64,000 nt of DNA from Emcibacter sp. Lineage in GTDB: Bacteria; Pseudomonadota; Alphaproteobacteria; Sphingomonadales; Emcibacteraceae. This document shows, piece by piece, positions 8,303 through 17,185 of this stretch. The position numbers were made by a program, and so were the translations under genes. The DNA is taken from NCBI RefSeq assembly GCF_963675455.1, contig NZ_OY776217.1, forward strand, positions 1,474,001 to 1,538,000. The letters are read 5' to 3'. A model generated the notes under the pieces. It was not told the DNA's origin. It saw only the letters and a program-made list of their open reading frames with translations, and ran no database searches. Numbering within the stretch: position 1 is the first letter of the stretch; every line of letters begins with the position of its first letter.

Positions 8303-9451
8303 TTGACTGACCCCGTCAATCCGGTGGAATTCACCCGGGACCTGATCCGCTGCCCCAGTATTACACCGGTGGAAGCAGGCGCTCTTGACGTCCTTGAACG
8401 GAAGCTGACGGAACTTGGTTTTACCTGTACCCGGCTGCCGTTCAGCGAAGCGGGGACGCCGGATGTGGACAATCTTTATGCCCGCCTGGGCACCGGGGCG
8501 CCGAACTTCTGTTTTGCCGGTCATACCGATGTGGTGCCGGTGGGGGCTGCTGCGGACTGGTCCGTGGACCCCTTTGCCGCCACTATAAAGGACGGCTGGC
8601 TCACGGGGCGCGGTGCGGCTGACATGAAGGGCGCCATTGCCGCCTTTGTCGCGGCGGTTTCCCGGCTCTTGCAGTCCGGGGAGGTCCAGGGATCCATAAG
8701 TTTCCTGATCACCGGTGATGAGGAAGGTCCGGCCATCAACGGCACTGTCAAGATGCTGCAATGGCTTGAGGAAAAAGGCGAAAAGCTGGATTATTGCCTG
8801 GTTGGCGAACCAACCAACCCGACGAAACTTGGTGAAATGGCCAAGATCGGACGCCGGGGCAGCCTGAACACGAAACTGGTGGTCAAGGGGATACAGGGCC
8901 ATGTAGCCTACCCCCATCTGGCCGACAATCCGATTCCGCGCCTTATCGAAATCCTGCACCGGCTCACTGCCCGCAAACTGGATGACGGTAACGATCATTT
9001 CCAGCCCAGCAACCTGGAAGTAGTGACCATTGATGTAGGCAATGAGGCCAGTAACGTAATTCCGGCCGAGGCGGAAGCCCGGTTCAATATCCGTTTCAAC
9101 AATGAACAGACCATCGATGGCCTCAAGGACTGGATCAGGTCTGTTTGTGAAGATGTGGGCGGCGAGGTTGAGCTGGAGATGAAAGCCTCTGGCGATGCTT
9201 TCCTCACCCCGCCCGGGGTGCTCAGCGAGCTGATCAGCGGAGCGGTGGAAAAAGTCACCGGTGTGAGGCCTGAACTCAGCACCACCGGCGGCACCTCGGA
9301 CGCGCGCTTTATCAAGGATTATTGTCCGGTGTCCGAATTCGGCCTGGTCAGCCAGACCATGCACAAGGTGGATGAACGGGTGAGGGTGGAAGACATTGAA
9401 CTTCTGGCCGATATCTACACAGAAATCCTGAACCGTTTTTTCCGGAAGTAA
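8303..9451 (+). CDS. dapE: Succinyl-diaminopimelate desuccinylase (TTG start)
   Basis: DapE is a zinc M20 hydrolase that releases L,L-DAP from N-succinyl-DAP. The 382-residue protein shows metal ligands in GHTDVVP (His), GRGAADMKG (bridging Asp) and TGDEEGPAINGT (catalytic Glu and ligand Glu), and a final ligand His in QTMHKVDE. The initiation codon is TTG at 8303, with GAGGGA placed correctly upstream inside the end of dapD; no in-frame ATG lies nearby. Only one base separates it from the dapD stop, implying coupled translation. The dapD-dapE gene pair is a common alphaproteobacterial arrangement. Confidence 0.95.
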   Translation: MTDPVNPVEFTRDLIRCPSITPVEAGALDVLERKLTELGFTCTRLPFSEAGTPDVDNLYARLGTGAPNFCFAGHTDVVPVGAAADWSVDPFAATIKDGWLTGRGAADMKGAIAAFVAAVSRLLQSGEVQGSISFLITGDEEGPAINGTVKMLQWLEEKGEKLDYCLVGEPTNPTKLGEMAKIGRRGSLNTKLVVKGIQGHVAYPHLADNPIPRLIEILHRLTARKLDDGNDHFQPSNLEVVTIDVGNEASNVIPAEAEARFNIRFNNEQTIDGLKDWIRSVCEDVGGEVELEMKASGDAFLTPPGVLSELISGAVEKVTGVRPELSTTGGTSDARFIKDYCPVSEFGLVSQTMHKVDERVRVEDIELLADIYTEILNRFFRK

Positions 9452-9456
9452 AATTT

Positions 9457-10071
9457 ATGTCAGAAGAAAACCAGTCAAACAATTCCATCGCTTCATCCCT
9501 GCGGGCTGTATGGCTGCTTGCCCAGTTTGATGGCCGGGGGATGGAGATGTTCGACCTGTCGGCCGAGGGATTCTGGAAATCCTTCTGGGCGATTGTGGTG
9601 GCCGCGCCGCTGGCTGTTCTGCCGGCCCTGATGGGCTCTAATATGGCCGAGGAAGCGGGGTTGCAGAGCGCGTTCTGGCCATCGCTGGTGAGCTATTTCA
9701 TTCATCTGCCGTTTACGGCATTTATCATGATCTATTTTACCCGCTACATGAAAATAGATGCTAATTATGCGCCGATGATCATCGCCTATAACTGGTCGAC
9801 AGTGATTGTGTACGCTGTTTCATTGCCGCTCTCCCTGATCATCGCCGGCGGGGTGATCGGACAGGAGGTCGGTGTGGTGGCATCGATGCTGATTGCCGGT
9901 TATATCTATTGCTATCGCTGGTTTGTTTTCAAGGAATCTCTCCAGATCAGCGGCTGGCTGGCCATTGGCGTGCTGCTGTTTCAGCAACTGGCGGCGCTTC
10001 TTGTCGATGTTGTGCTGATCCGGCTGATGGTGCCCGGTTATTTTGAAAGACTGAGCCAGGCCGCAGGCTAG
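9457..10071 (+). CDS. Polytopic membrane protein of unknown function
   Basis: I do not recognise a characterised family with certainty. The 204-residue protein has a hydrophilic N-terminus (about 1-40) and four to five hydrophobic helices (about 44-60, 73-93, 105-130, 131-150, 163-190), a layout reminiscent of Yip1-like proteins. It begins five bases after dapE and so is probably cotranscribed with dapD-dapE. Its stop overlaps that of the converging truA in a shared palindromic CTAG. A role in cell-envelope or amino-acid metabolism would be guesswork. Confidence 0.7.
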   Translation: MSEENQSNNSIASSLRAVWLLAQFDGRGMEMFDLSAEGFWKSFWAIVVAAPLAVLPALMGSNMAEEAGLQSAFWPSLVSYFIHLPFTAFIMIYFTRYMKIDANYAPMIIAYNWSTVIVYAVSLPLSLIIAGGVIGQEVGVVASMLIAGYIYCYRWFVFKESLQISGWLAIGVLLFQQLAALLVDVVLIRLMVPGYFERLSQAAG

Positions 10072-10832
10072 TCCGGATAATCCACTTTGACGAAGTAAAG
10101 CCCGTCCGGCGGGGCGTTAAAGCCGAGTGCCGCCCGGTCGGCTGCCTCAAGTGCACCCTTCATATCATCCGGCGTCCATTTGCCCTTCCCCACATAATAG
10201 AGGCATCCGACCATGCTGCGGACCTGGTGATGCAGGAAAGAGCGGGCGGAGCAGTCGAAATAGATATGCTCTCCGGCCTCGATAATATCCAGATTATCCA
10301 GCGTCTTGACCGGGCTTTGTGACTGGCATTCGACACTGCGGAAGGTGGTGAAGTCATGATGGCCGACAAGATGGGTGGCGGCTTCCCGCATGGCCTCCAC
10401 GTCCAGGGGGGCCCGAACCTGCCACGCCCGGTGGCGCTGGAAAGTCAGCGGTGCCGGACGGTTGATCATGTGATAGCGGTAATAGCGCTTCAGGGCGGAA
10501 AAACGGGCATGGAAATCATGGGACACCCTTTCCGCTTTCAGGACCACCACCGGCCCCCGGTTGAGGTGAAAATTTATGCCACTCATGACTTTGTAGGGAT
10601 CATCATCGCGGGGCAGATCCACATGAACAATCATGGCGAGGGCGTGGACGCCGGCATCGGTGCGGCCTGCCGCGTGAGTACGGTTTTCCACCGGATCATA
10701 CGCCCGGCAGAATTTCCCGATTGCGTCCTGCAAAATCCCCTGAACGGTAGGGCCATTGTCCTGAATTTGCCAGCCGAACAGGCCGGTGCCTTCATATTCG
10801 ATGGTCAGTTTGTACCGGGTGAGGCCGCTCAT
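10068..10832 (-). CDS. truA: tRNA pseudouridine(38-40) synthase TruA
   Basis: TruA isomerises uridines 38-40 in the anticodon arm of many tRNAs. The 254-residue protein has the family start YKLTIEYEGTGLFGWQ and the catalytic aspartate in AAGRTDAGVHA (about residues 55-65), with two ferredoxin-like halves. It overlaps fmt by four bases (ATGA), so it is coupled to fmt; def-fmt-truA form a minus-strand operon of translation genes. Its stop codon shares CTAG with the convergent membrane-protein gene. Confidence 0.96.
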   Translation of the reverse strand: MSGLTRYKLTIEYEGTGLFGWQIQDNGPTVQGILQDAIGKFCRAYDPVENRTHAAGRTDAGVHALAMIVHVDLPRDDDPYKVMSGINFHLNRGPVVVLKAERVSHDFHARFSALKRYYRYHMINRPAPLTFQRHRAWQVRAPLDVEAMREAATHLVGHHDFTTFRSVECQSQSPVKTLDNLDIIEAGEHIYFDCSARSFLHHQVRSMVGCLYYVGKGKWTPDDMKGALEAADRAALGFNAPPDGLYFVKVDYPD

Positions 10833-11755
10833 GTAAGGATCACCCCTTTGGCGATTGGAAAGCCGCGCAGCAGGTCGTCTGTGATCATGGGGCCTTTGCC
10901 GGCCCGCTGGGCCTTGAGGATTTTCAGGGCGCCGGTGCCGCAGGCGACCATAAGCTGGTCTGAAATCACTTCGCCGGGAGCACCGCTGCCGTCAGTGACT
11001 TCTGCCTGCAGCAGCTTCAGACGCTCGCCGTCTACTTCGCACCAGGCGCCGGGAAAGGGGCTCAGGCCGTGGATATGGTTGTGCAACTCTTCTGCCGGGC
11101 GGGTCCAGTCGATGCGTGCCTCGGCCTTGTCGATTTTTTTGGCATAGGTGACACCTTCCTCGCCCTGGGGGCGGGGTGTGAGGCTGCCGTCGGCAAGGCC
11201 CTCAAGGGCGGGCACGATGGTCTCTGCACCGAGGGTGGCAAGTGTGTCATGCAGGCTGCCTGTAGTGTCGATTGGTAAAATATCGACCCGCTTTTCGAGG
11301 AGAACAGGGCCGGTGTCCAGGCCTTCCTCCATCATCATGATGTCGACGCCGGTTTCTTTGTCCCCGGCCATGATGGCCCGGTGGATGGGGGCGGCACCGC
11401 GCCAGCGCGGCAGCAGCGAGGCATGCACATTGACACAGCCAAGGCGCGGGGCCTCCAGTATGGCTTTGGGCAGTAAAAGCCCGTAGGCAACGACCACGGC
11501 CACATCCAGATCAAGGGCCGCGAATTTTTCCTGTTCCTCAGGGGTCTTCAGGCTGGCCGGGGTATGGACGGGAATGCCATGCTTCTCGGCGAAGGCGTGG
11601 ACCGGGGAGGGACGTTCTTTCTTGCCGCGTCCGGCCCGGCTCGGCGGCTGGCTGTAGACGGCGACCACATGATGTCCGGCGTCAATCAGAGCCCTGAGAG
11701 TGGGGACGGAAAAATCGGGGGTGCCCATAAAGGCAATACGTAAAGGCGCCGCCAT
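10829..11755 (-). CDS. fmt: Methionyl-tRNA formyltransferase
   Basis: Fmt formylates initiator Met-tRNA using 10-formyl-tetrahydrofolate. The 308-residue protein has an N-terminal Rossmann domain with the catalytic Asn and His in NVHASLLPRWRGAAPI (about 105-120), the catalytic Asp in GLDTGPVL (about 142-149), and the smaller C-terminal tRNA-binding domain. It lies between def and truA: 25 bases after def and a four-base overlap with truA. Grouping with peptide deformylase, which removes the formyl group later, is standard. Confidence 0.96.
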   Translation of the reverse strand: MAAPLRIAFMGTPDFSVPTLRALIDAGHHVVAVYSQPPSRAGRGKKERPSPVHAFAEKHGIPVHTPASLKTPEEQEKFAALDLDVAVVVAYGLLLPKAILEAPRLGCVNVHASLLPRWRGAAPIHRAIMAGDKETGVDIMMMEEGLDTGPVLLEKRVDILPIDTTGSLHDTLATLGAETIVPALEGLADGSLTPRPQGEEGVTYAKKIDKAEARIDWTRPAEELHNHIHGLSPFPGAWCEVDGERLKLLQAEVTDGSGAPGEVISDQLMVACGTGALKILKAQRAGKGPMITDDLLRGFPIAKGVILT

Positions 11756-11780
11756 GGGGAGCTCCCCTCTTTCAATTTGC

Positions 11781-12302
11781 TCAGAGTGCGTGGTCCCGCA
11801 CCATTTTTTTGACTCTTTTGACGATCATGTCCCGTTTCAGCTTGGACAGGTGGTCGACAAAAAGAATGCCGTTCAGATGATCCATCTCGTGCTGGATACA
11901 GGTGGCCAGAAGGCCGGTGCAATGAATATCCTGTTCATTGCCGTCATAATCCAGGAAACGGACCTTGCATTCGGCGGGACGTTCCACTTCCGCATATTGT
12001 TCGGGGACCGACAGGCAGCCCTCGTTATAGACACCTATTTCCTCGGAGGTCCAGTAGATATCCGGATTGATAAAATACTGTGGTGCGGGGTCTTCGTCGT
12101 CATGGGCGAGGTCGATCACCAGTACCCGGATCGGCCGGCCGACCTGGATTGCGGCAAGACCGATTCCCGGCGCGTCATACATGGTGTCCAGCATGTCGTC
12201 CATGAAGGCCCGCAGTTCGTCATCCACCTTCTCCACCGGTTCGGAGGTGAATTTCAGCATTGGGTCAGGGACGGTTACAATTGGTAAAATCGCCATATTC
12301 AC
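11781..12302 (-). CDS. def: Peptide deformylase
   Basis: Def removes the N-formyl group from nascent proteins. All three family motifs are present in the 173-residue product: GIGLAAIQ (about 46-53), EGCLSVP with the metal-binding Cys (about 93-99) and QHEMDHLNG with two metal His and the catalytic Glu (about 137-145). The start is the first of two closely spaced Met codons (MNMAILPI); the second is equally plausible. It is the first gene of the def-fmt-truA operon; a short region of about 86 bases to the divergent rmuC presumably holds both promoters. Confidence 0.96.
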   Translation of the reverse strand: MNMAILPIVTVPDPMLKFTSEPVEKVDDELRAFMDDMLDTMYDAPGIGLAAIQVGRPIRVLVIDLAHDDEDPAPQYFINPDIYWTSEEIGVYNEGCLSVPEQYAEVERPAECKVRFLDYDGNEQDIHCTGLLATCIQHEMDHLNGILFVDHLSKLKRDMIVKRVKKMVRDHAL

Positions 12303-12388
12303 TATTCTTATCTTTTAATGTTCCTTCTGGTAGGTAATATGTGAAGGACGGAACGTCAAGGAATAAGCATTTTCAAAGGAATATCGGG

Positions 12389-13552
12389 GTGGTGTTAACC
12401 GAAACACATTTTATTGCCGGTGGTGCAGCGGCCTTTTGCCTGATTGCGGTGCTGATTGGATTTTGGCTGGCCGGCAAGCGTACGGCGGCCCTGCAGGCGC
12501 AGCTGGCGCAGGAGAGGGAAAAACAGCAGGAAGCGGAGGTCCGTTCGCAGGAAGCGCTGATGCGCATGATGCAGTCCCAGGCCTCCCTGGAAGGCCGTCT
12601 GGCGCAGATTTCCGAAGCCAGCACAAAGAACCAGGCGGAACTGACCCGGACCCTGGAGGAACGGCTCGACAAGGTCAGCCAGCGCATGGGCGAAAGCCTG
12701 GACAAGACCAATAAAAACACCACCGAAGGCCTGTCGGATCTGAAAACCCGGCTGGCGGTCATTGACGAAGCCCAGAAGAATATCACCGAACTGTCCGGCC
12801 AGATGGTCGGACTCCAGGATATTCTTTCCAACAAGCAGGCCCGGGGTGCCTTCGGCGAGGTGCAGCTCAAGGATCTGGTGACCAATATCCTGCCGCCTAA
12901 TGCTTACGGCTTCCAGGAAACCCTGAGCAACGGCAAGCGGGCCGACTGCCTGATCAAGTTGCCCAACCCGCCGGGAAGTATCGTGGTTGACGCCAAATTC
13001 CCGCTGGAAAGCTATCACCTGCTGCGTAATGCGGACGGGGAAGCCCAGGTCAAACAGGCGGTGGCCGCCTTCCGCACCGCGATCCGCAAACATGTGAAGG
13101 ACATCTCGGAAAAATATATCCTCAACGGCGAGACGGCGGAATCGGCGCTGATGTTCCTGCCCAGCGAAGCGATCTATGCGGAACTGCATGCCACCTTCCC
13201 GGAACTGGTGGAGGAAAGCTATCGCGCCAAGGTCTGGATTGTCAGCCCGACGACCCTGATGGCGACCCTGAACACGGTGCGGGCGGTTCTGAAAGATGCC
13301 CGCATGAGGGAACAGGCCGGGGTGATCCAGAAAGAAGTAACGACCCTGCTGACCGATGTAGAACGACTGGACAGCCGGGTGGAAAACCTGCAGCGCCATT
13401 TCCAGCAGGCGGAAAAGGATATCGGAGAGATCAGCACCTCGACCCGCAAGATCACGTCGCGCGCCGAAAAGATCGAATCCCTGCAGCTTGAAGAAGGCGA
13501 GAGCGCCGAGGCGGTGCTAGAAACGGCAAAATCACAACCCAATAAAGAATAA
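12389..13552 (+). CDS. rmuC: DNA recombination protein RmuC
   Basis: RmuC-family proteins are membrane-anchored, coiled-coil, nuclease-like proteins that limit rearrangement at inverted repeats. The product has one N-terminal membrane helix, a long Gln/Glu-rich coiled coil (about residues 35-150) and the RmuC core (about 155-350) containing SIVVDAKFPLESYH and the motif MFLPSEAIYAEL. I favour the GTG at 12389 because AAAGGA lies eight bases upstream; an in-frame GTG at 12341 would add 16 residues and cannot be excluded. It is divergent from def. The gene ends about 130 bases before a strong terminator. Confidence 0.9.
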   Translation: MVLTETHFIAGGAAAFCLIAVLIGFWLAGKRTAALQAQLAQEREKQQEAEVRSQEALMRMMQSQASLEGRLAQISEASTKNQAELTRTLEERLDKVSQRMGESLDKTNKNTTEGLSDLKTRLAVIDEAQKNITELSGQMVGLQDILSNKQARGAFGEVQLKDLVTNILPPNAYGFQETLSNGKRADCLIKLPNPPGSIVVDAKFPLESYHLLRNADGEAQVKQAVAAFRTAIRKHVKDISEKYILNGETAESALMFLPSEAIYAELHATFPELVEESYRAKVWIVSPTTLMATLNTVRAVLKDARMREQAGVIQKEVTTLLTDVERLDSRVENLQRHFQQAEKDIGEISTSTRKITSRAEKIESLQLEEGESAEAVLETAKSQPNKE

Positions 13553-13628
13553 GTATATTCGAATACTCTTTATTAACTTTTACCTTATATAAAAGCTCTT
13601 GCGTCTGGTTCCCGTTTATCCGCAATTC

Positions 13629-13718
13629 TGATTGTCATTGGCGAACCAGCCCCCTGTTATATGACAATCAGCCCCTGTCTGAGGCTTCTCCTTTCCCCTG
13701 GGAGAAGCCTCTTTTTTT
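13629..13718 (+). ncRNA. Candidate small RNA or structured 3' UTR with three C-rich CCCCTG motifs
   Basis: A 10-base perfect inverted repeat (TGATTGTCAT at 13629-13638, ATGACAATCA at 13661-13670) encloses a 22-base loop, followed by a 10-base linker and a strong intrinsic terminator. CCCCTG occurs in the first loop (13651), in the linker (13672) and in the terminator loop (13695), spaced 21 and 23 bases. Repeated exposed C-rich motifs that can pair with Shine-Dalgarno sequences are known in several alphaproteobacterial sRNAs. It may be an independent transcript or be released from the rmuC 3' end; no convincing promoter was identified. Confidence 0.4.
13681..13718 (+). terminator. Rho-independent terminator after rmuC
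   Basis: An 11-base perfect stem GAGGCTTCTCC / GGAGAAGCCTC (13681-13691 and 13701-13711) with a nine-base loop is followed by seven T residues. Direction is plus, so it ends rmuC or the candidate sRNA. Confidence 0.88.
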
Positions 13719-13720
13719 GG

Positions 13721-14101
13721 CTACTCGTCTTTTGTCCGCAGGTCGTCGATATTCTGTTCCCAGTTGGCGCCGTCAAAATCGTCAAAGGTAATATTTTCAA
13801 TCGTTTCGGGATCAATACAATTGACATTGACGCTGATGCCATCCGGGTGGGAGCGTGGCGTATAAAAACTCTTCACCCCGCAGATGCTGCAGAAGGTATG
13901 TTTGGCGGTGTGGGTGTTGAATGTATAGGTGGTGATTTTTTCCGCCCCCGTAATGAGCCGGAAATCCTCTTTGGGCACAATCAGGTGCACGAAGCCGGTC
14001 ATGGAGCACATGGAGCAGTTGCAACGGACGGCTTCAATCGCAGACGGGGCTTCCACCTCGAATGTAACGGTACCGCAATGACATGAGCCCCGGTGTTTCA
14101 T
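13721..14101 (-). CDS. GFA family zinc protein (glutathione-dependent formaldehyde-activating enzyme-like)
   Basis: The 126-residue protein has the GFA/CENP-V zinc-binding fold: HRGSCHCGTVTFEVE at the N-terminus, CNCSMC around residues 28-33, and FCSICGVKSFY around 71-81. The pattern of seven cysteines matches the two-zinc arrangement of the family. The prototype was proposed to promote S-hydroxymethylglutathione formation, but most members have no proven activity, so the true substrate is unknown. It lies nine bases downstream of recR on the same strand and may be cotranscribed with it. Confidence 0.85.
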   Translation of the reverse strand: MKHRGSCHCGTVTFEVEAPSAIEAVRCNCSMCSMTGFVHLIVPKEDFRLITGAEKITTYTFNTHTAKHTFCSICGVKSFYTPRSHPDGISVNVNCIDPETIENITFDDFDGANWEQNIDDLRTKDE

Positions 14102-14110
14102 GGCCGGATC

Positions 14111-14719
14111 CTAGAAGGGCTGTCGGGAGTTGAGGGCAGCGGTCAGGGTGCCGTCGTCCAGATAATCAAGTTCGCCGCCTACCGGCACGCCGTGGGCCAG
14201 GCGGGAGACGCTGACCCCGGCATTTTTCAGCCGGTCGGTGATGTAATGGGCCGTCGTCTGGCCGTCCACGGTGGCGTTGGTGGCGATAATGACTTCGGTC
14301 ACGCTGTCTTCGCCGGCCCGTTCAACCAGTCCGGTAATATTGAGGTCGTCGGGGCCCACGCCGTCGAGCGCCGACAGGGTGCCGCCGATCACATGATAAA
14401 GGCCGCGGTAGCTGCCGGATCGTTCCAGGGCCCAGAGGTCGGCCACTTCCTCGATCACGCAGATGAGGCTTTTGTCCCGGCGCTCGTCTTCACAGATATG
14501 GCAGGGGTCCGACACATCCAGGTTGCCGCAGCTGGAGCAGGGGTGCACATGTTCCGCCACACCGGCCAGACTGGAGGCCAGCGGTTTCATCAGGGTATCT
14601 TTCTTTTTCACCAGATGCAGCACTGCCCGCCGGGCCGAGCGCGGCCCGAAACCGGGCAGCTTGCTCAGCAGCTGGATCAACTGGTCAAGTTCACTGTTGG
14701 AAGTACGGCTGCGGTACAC
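14111..14719 (-). CDS. recR: Recombination mediator protein RecR
   Basis: RecR works with RecO and RecF to load RecA at single-strand gaps. The 202-residue protein has the N-terminal helix-hairpin-helix (LIQLLSKLPGFGPRSARR, about 12-29), a C4 zinc finger CSSCGNLDVSDPCHIC (about 57-72) and a TOPRIM domain starting near residue 80 with LICVIEE. The start is followed by an N-terminus slightly longer than in E. coli. It sits 19 bases downstream of ybaB in the conserved dnaX-ybaB-recR cluster. Confidence 0.96.
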   Translation of the reverse strand: MYRSRTSNSELDQLIQLLSKLPGFGPRSARRAVLHLVKKKDTLMKPLASSLAGVAEHVHPCSSCGNLDVSDPCHICEDERRDKSLICVIEEVADLWALERSGSYRGLYHVIGGTLSALDGVGPDDLNITGLVERAGEDSVTEVIIATNATVDGQTTAHYITDRLKNAGVSVSRLAHGVPVGGELDYLDDGTLTAALNSRQPF

Positions 14720-14738
14720 GGCGGATCCTCGTGATCAA

Positions 14739-15068
14739 TCAGAAGGGCAGGTTGAAACCTTCCGGCAGTTTCAGGCCGCCGGTCAGTTTCTGCATTTCTT
14801 CCTGGGTGCGGACTTCCACTTTTGATTTGGCGTCATTGCAGGCGGCGACGATCAGGTCCTCGACCACTTCCACATCATCGCCGTTAAACAGGCTGGGATC
14901 GATCTTGACGCTTTTCATCTCGCTCTTGCCGTTCAGGGTCACGGTGACCAGACCGGCGCCGGCAGTGCCGGTGACTTCCAGATCTTCCAGGGAGGCCTGC
15001 ATTTCAGCCATCTTGCTCTGCATTTCCTGGGCCTGTTTCATCATTTTACCGAGGTTTTTCATCATCAC
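14739..15068 (-). CDS. Nucleoid-associated protein, YbaB/EbfC family
   Basis: YbaB/EbfC proteins are small dimeric DNA-binding proteins associated with the nucleoid. The 109-residue product has a Met/Gln-rich N-terminal helix (MKNLGKMMKQAQEMQSKMAE), followed by the central beta sheet with GLVTVTLNGKSEMKSVKID. CAGGAG precedes the start; the second ATG (one codon later) could also be used. It lies between dnaX (92 bases upstream) and recR, its usual neighbourhood. Confidence 0.93.
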   Translation of the reverse strand: MMMKNLGKMMKQAQEMQSKMAEMQASLEDLEVTGTAGAGLVTVTLNGKSEMKSVKIDPSLFNGDDVEVVEDLIVAACNDAKSKVEVRTQEEMQKLTGGLKLPEGFNLPF

Positions 15069-15160
15069 TCCTGTCGTGTGTCTGAGGTACGGCCCTTATG
15101 TAAGGCCTGTGCCCGGCCGGTTCAATCGGTTTTACCAAACCGTCTGATTAAATTTTCTGG

Positions 15161-16978
15161 TCAGAAATCATCCGGATCAAGGCCGAATTCGTCGGCGCTG
15201 ACCATAAAACCATCACTGTCTGCCAATCCGTCCGCAAGTGTGTCGAGGGGAAACTCGGCCATTTTTTTGCGGATATCGGTGATTTTTGCGCCGGGAAAGG
15301 TTTCCAGAACCGATTTGATCAACGGATTCTCCGACAATCTGGCCTGAAGTTTTTCCGCTTCTTCCAGTTCCTTGTGGTAAAGGCTTTTTTCACCGGCCTC
15401 GGAAGACAGGGAAATGACCCAGCGCTCACCGGTATATTCGCGTAATTTTTCAGACAACTTGCCGATCAGGTCGCGGGGCGCCTTGTCATTGAGGCGGATA
15501 TCCATCCGGCCGCGGCTGAAGCTCACTTCGTGGCAGTTTTCTTTCAGATGGAAGGCGATGGTGGCTTCGTGATTTTCTACAAACAGCTTGACCACTTCCT
15601 CGAAGGTATTGGGCGAGGGCAGACCTGTGTCCTGATCCGGGAGTGGATCCGCGGCCAGCAGGGAGGATTGTCCCGTGGCACCCTGGATGACCCGGAAGGC
15701 CTGCGGCGCGCCTGTTGGGGCGTTGCCGTGAATATGACTGCCGGCCTGCGCATTTGTGGCGCTGCCGCCGTTGCCGGAAGGTGCGGCAGGGGCTGCGCCG
15801 GCCGGGGCCGGATTATTCTTGAGCTGTTTAACCAGATCGCCCGGCGTCGGCAGGTTGGCCACATGGGTCAGGCGCACCAGCACCATTTCCGCCGCCAGCA
15901 GCGGGGAAGGGGCAATACGGACTTCTTCCAGTCCCTTGAGCAGCATCTGCCAAGCCCGGGTCAGGACGGGAATGCTCAAGGTGCCGGCCATCTCCTTGCC
16001 CTGGGTACGTTCAGCTTCGCTGGTCACCACTTCTTCTCCGGCTTCCGGCACCACCTTGAGGCGGGTCAGCCAGTGGGTCAGTTCCAGCATATCCTGGAAA
16101 ATGACCACCGGATCGGCGCCGTGATCATATTGATGGCGCAGCATCTTCAGGGCCGCGGCGGTGTCGCCTTTCATGCAGGCCTTGTAAAGGTCAAGCACCT
16201 GGGCACGGTCGGCCAGGCCGAGCATGTCGCGGACCTGTTCCTCGCTCACTTTGCCGGCGCCATGGGCGAAGGCCTGGTCGAGCAGGCTGAGGCCGTCACG
16301 GACGGAGCCTTCCGCCGCCCGGGAAATCATGGCCAGGGCCGTGTCCTCGATTTCGCAGCCTTCCTTTTCGGCGATGCGGCCGAAGTGGGCGGAAAGTTCC
16401 TCAATGGAGACCCGACGCAGGTCAAACCGCTGGCAGCGGCTGAGCACGGTCACGGGAACTTTTCGGATTTCGGTGGTGGCGAAAATGAATTTCACATGTT
16501 CCGGCGGTTCCTCCAGCGTTTTCAGTAATGCGTTGAAAGCATTGCGGGACAGCATGTGTACTTCGTCGATGATATAGATTTTATAGCGGGCGCTGGTGCT
16601 GGCATAACGCACGCCGTCGATGATTTCGCGGATGTCGTCGACGCCGGTGCGGCTGGCGGCATCCATTTCCATCACGTCTACATGGCGGCTTTCACTGATG
16701 GCCTTGCAGTTCTCACAGACACCGCAGGGGTTGATGGTGGCGCTGCCATTACCGTCCGGTCCGACACAGTTCAAAGCCTTGGCGATGATGCGGGCGGTTG
16801 TGGTTTTTCCGACCCCGCGCACCCCGGTCAGGATGAAGGCATGGGCCAGTCGGCCGGTTTCGATGGCGTTGGACAGGGTGCGAACCATCGCTTCCTGGCC
16901 AATCAGCTCGTCAAAATTTGTCGGACGGTATTTGCGTGCAAGGACGCGATATTCAGTGTTGCTGTCAGTTTCTGCCAT
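15161..16978 (-). CDS. dnaX: DNA polymerase III subunit gamma/tau
   Basis: DnaX is the ATPase motor of the clamp loader. The 605-residue protein has LARKYRPTNFDELIGQE at the start, Walker A GVRGVGKTTTA (about 52-62), a zinc module that includes CGVCENC (about 85-91), Walker B IIDEVHML and sensor motif SRCQRFDLRR. The AAA+ clamp-loader region reaches about residue 370, followed by a Pro/Ala/Gly-rich linker and a tau-type C-terminal domain. Whether a shorter gamma form is made cannot be told; I did not see an obvious A-rich slippery site. The SRP RNA gene lies just upstream on the same strand. Confidence 0.96.
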   Translation of the reverse strand: MAETDSNTEYRVLARKYRPTNFDELIGQEAMVRTLSNAIETGRLAHAFILTGVRGVGKTTTARIIAKALNCVGPDGNGSATINPCGVCENCKAISESRHVDVMEMDAASRTGVDDIREIIDGVRYASTSARYKIYIIDEVHMLSRNAFNALLKTLEEPPEHVKFIFATTEIRKVPVTVLSRCQRFDLRRVSIEELSAHFGRIAEKEGCEIEDTALAMISRAAEGSVRDGLSLLDQAFAHGAGKVSEEQVRDMLGLADRAQVLDLYKACMKGDTAAALKMLRHQYDHGADPVVIFQDMLELTHWLTRLKVVPEAGEEVVTSEAERTQGKEMAGTLSIPVLTRAWQMLLKGLEEVRIAPSPLLAAEMVLVRLTHVANLPTPGDLVKQLKNNPAPAGAAPAAPSGNGGSATNAQAGSHIHGNAPTGAPQAFRVIQGATGQSSLLAADPLPDQDTGLPSPNTFEEVVKLFVENHEATIAFHLKENCHEVSFSRGRMDIRLNDKAPRDLIGKLSEKLREYTGERWVISLSSEAGEKSLYHKELEEAEKLQARLSENPLIKSVLETFPGAKITDIRKKMAEFPLDTLADGLADSDGFMVSADEFGLDPDDF

Positions 16979-17090
16979 AGACTCAATATATCATATTATC
17001 TGGTTACCCGGATACTATATCGGCTGAATTTATCATTGCCACAGAAGAATTGAGGGAAAGGAAAAATTGTCAGGGGGAGGGAAGGTTATG

Positions 17091-17183
17091 GTGAGAGATT
17101 GAACGACCCGGGAAATATCGTTGCGGCTGCTCCCTTCCGGGCCTGACCGGGTTGGCGAAAATGCCCGTCCGCCAATCTCTCGG
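17091..17183 (-). ncRNA. ffs: Signal recognition particle RNA (4.5S type)
   Basis: Read on the minus strand, the region contains the universally conserved SRP apical domain: GGTCAGG, CCGGAAGG and GAGCAGCC at about 17120-17150, with a GGAA-type tetraloop. The ends pair perfectly (GAGAGATTG at 17173-17181 with CAATCTCTC at 17093-17101 on the minus strand), giving one long hairpin of about 90 nucleotides, the size of bacterial small SRP RNA. It binds Ffh and targets membrane proteins to FtsY/SecYEG. Its place upstream of dnaX-ybaB-recR is common in alphaproteobacteria. Exact ends are inferred from pairing. Confidence 0.93.
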
Positions 17184-17185
17184 GG

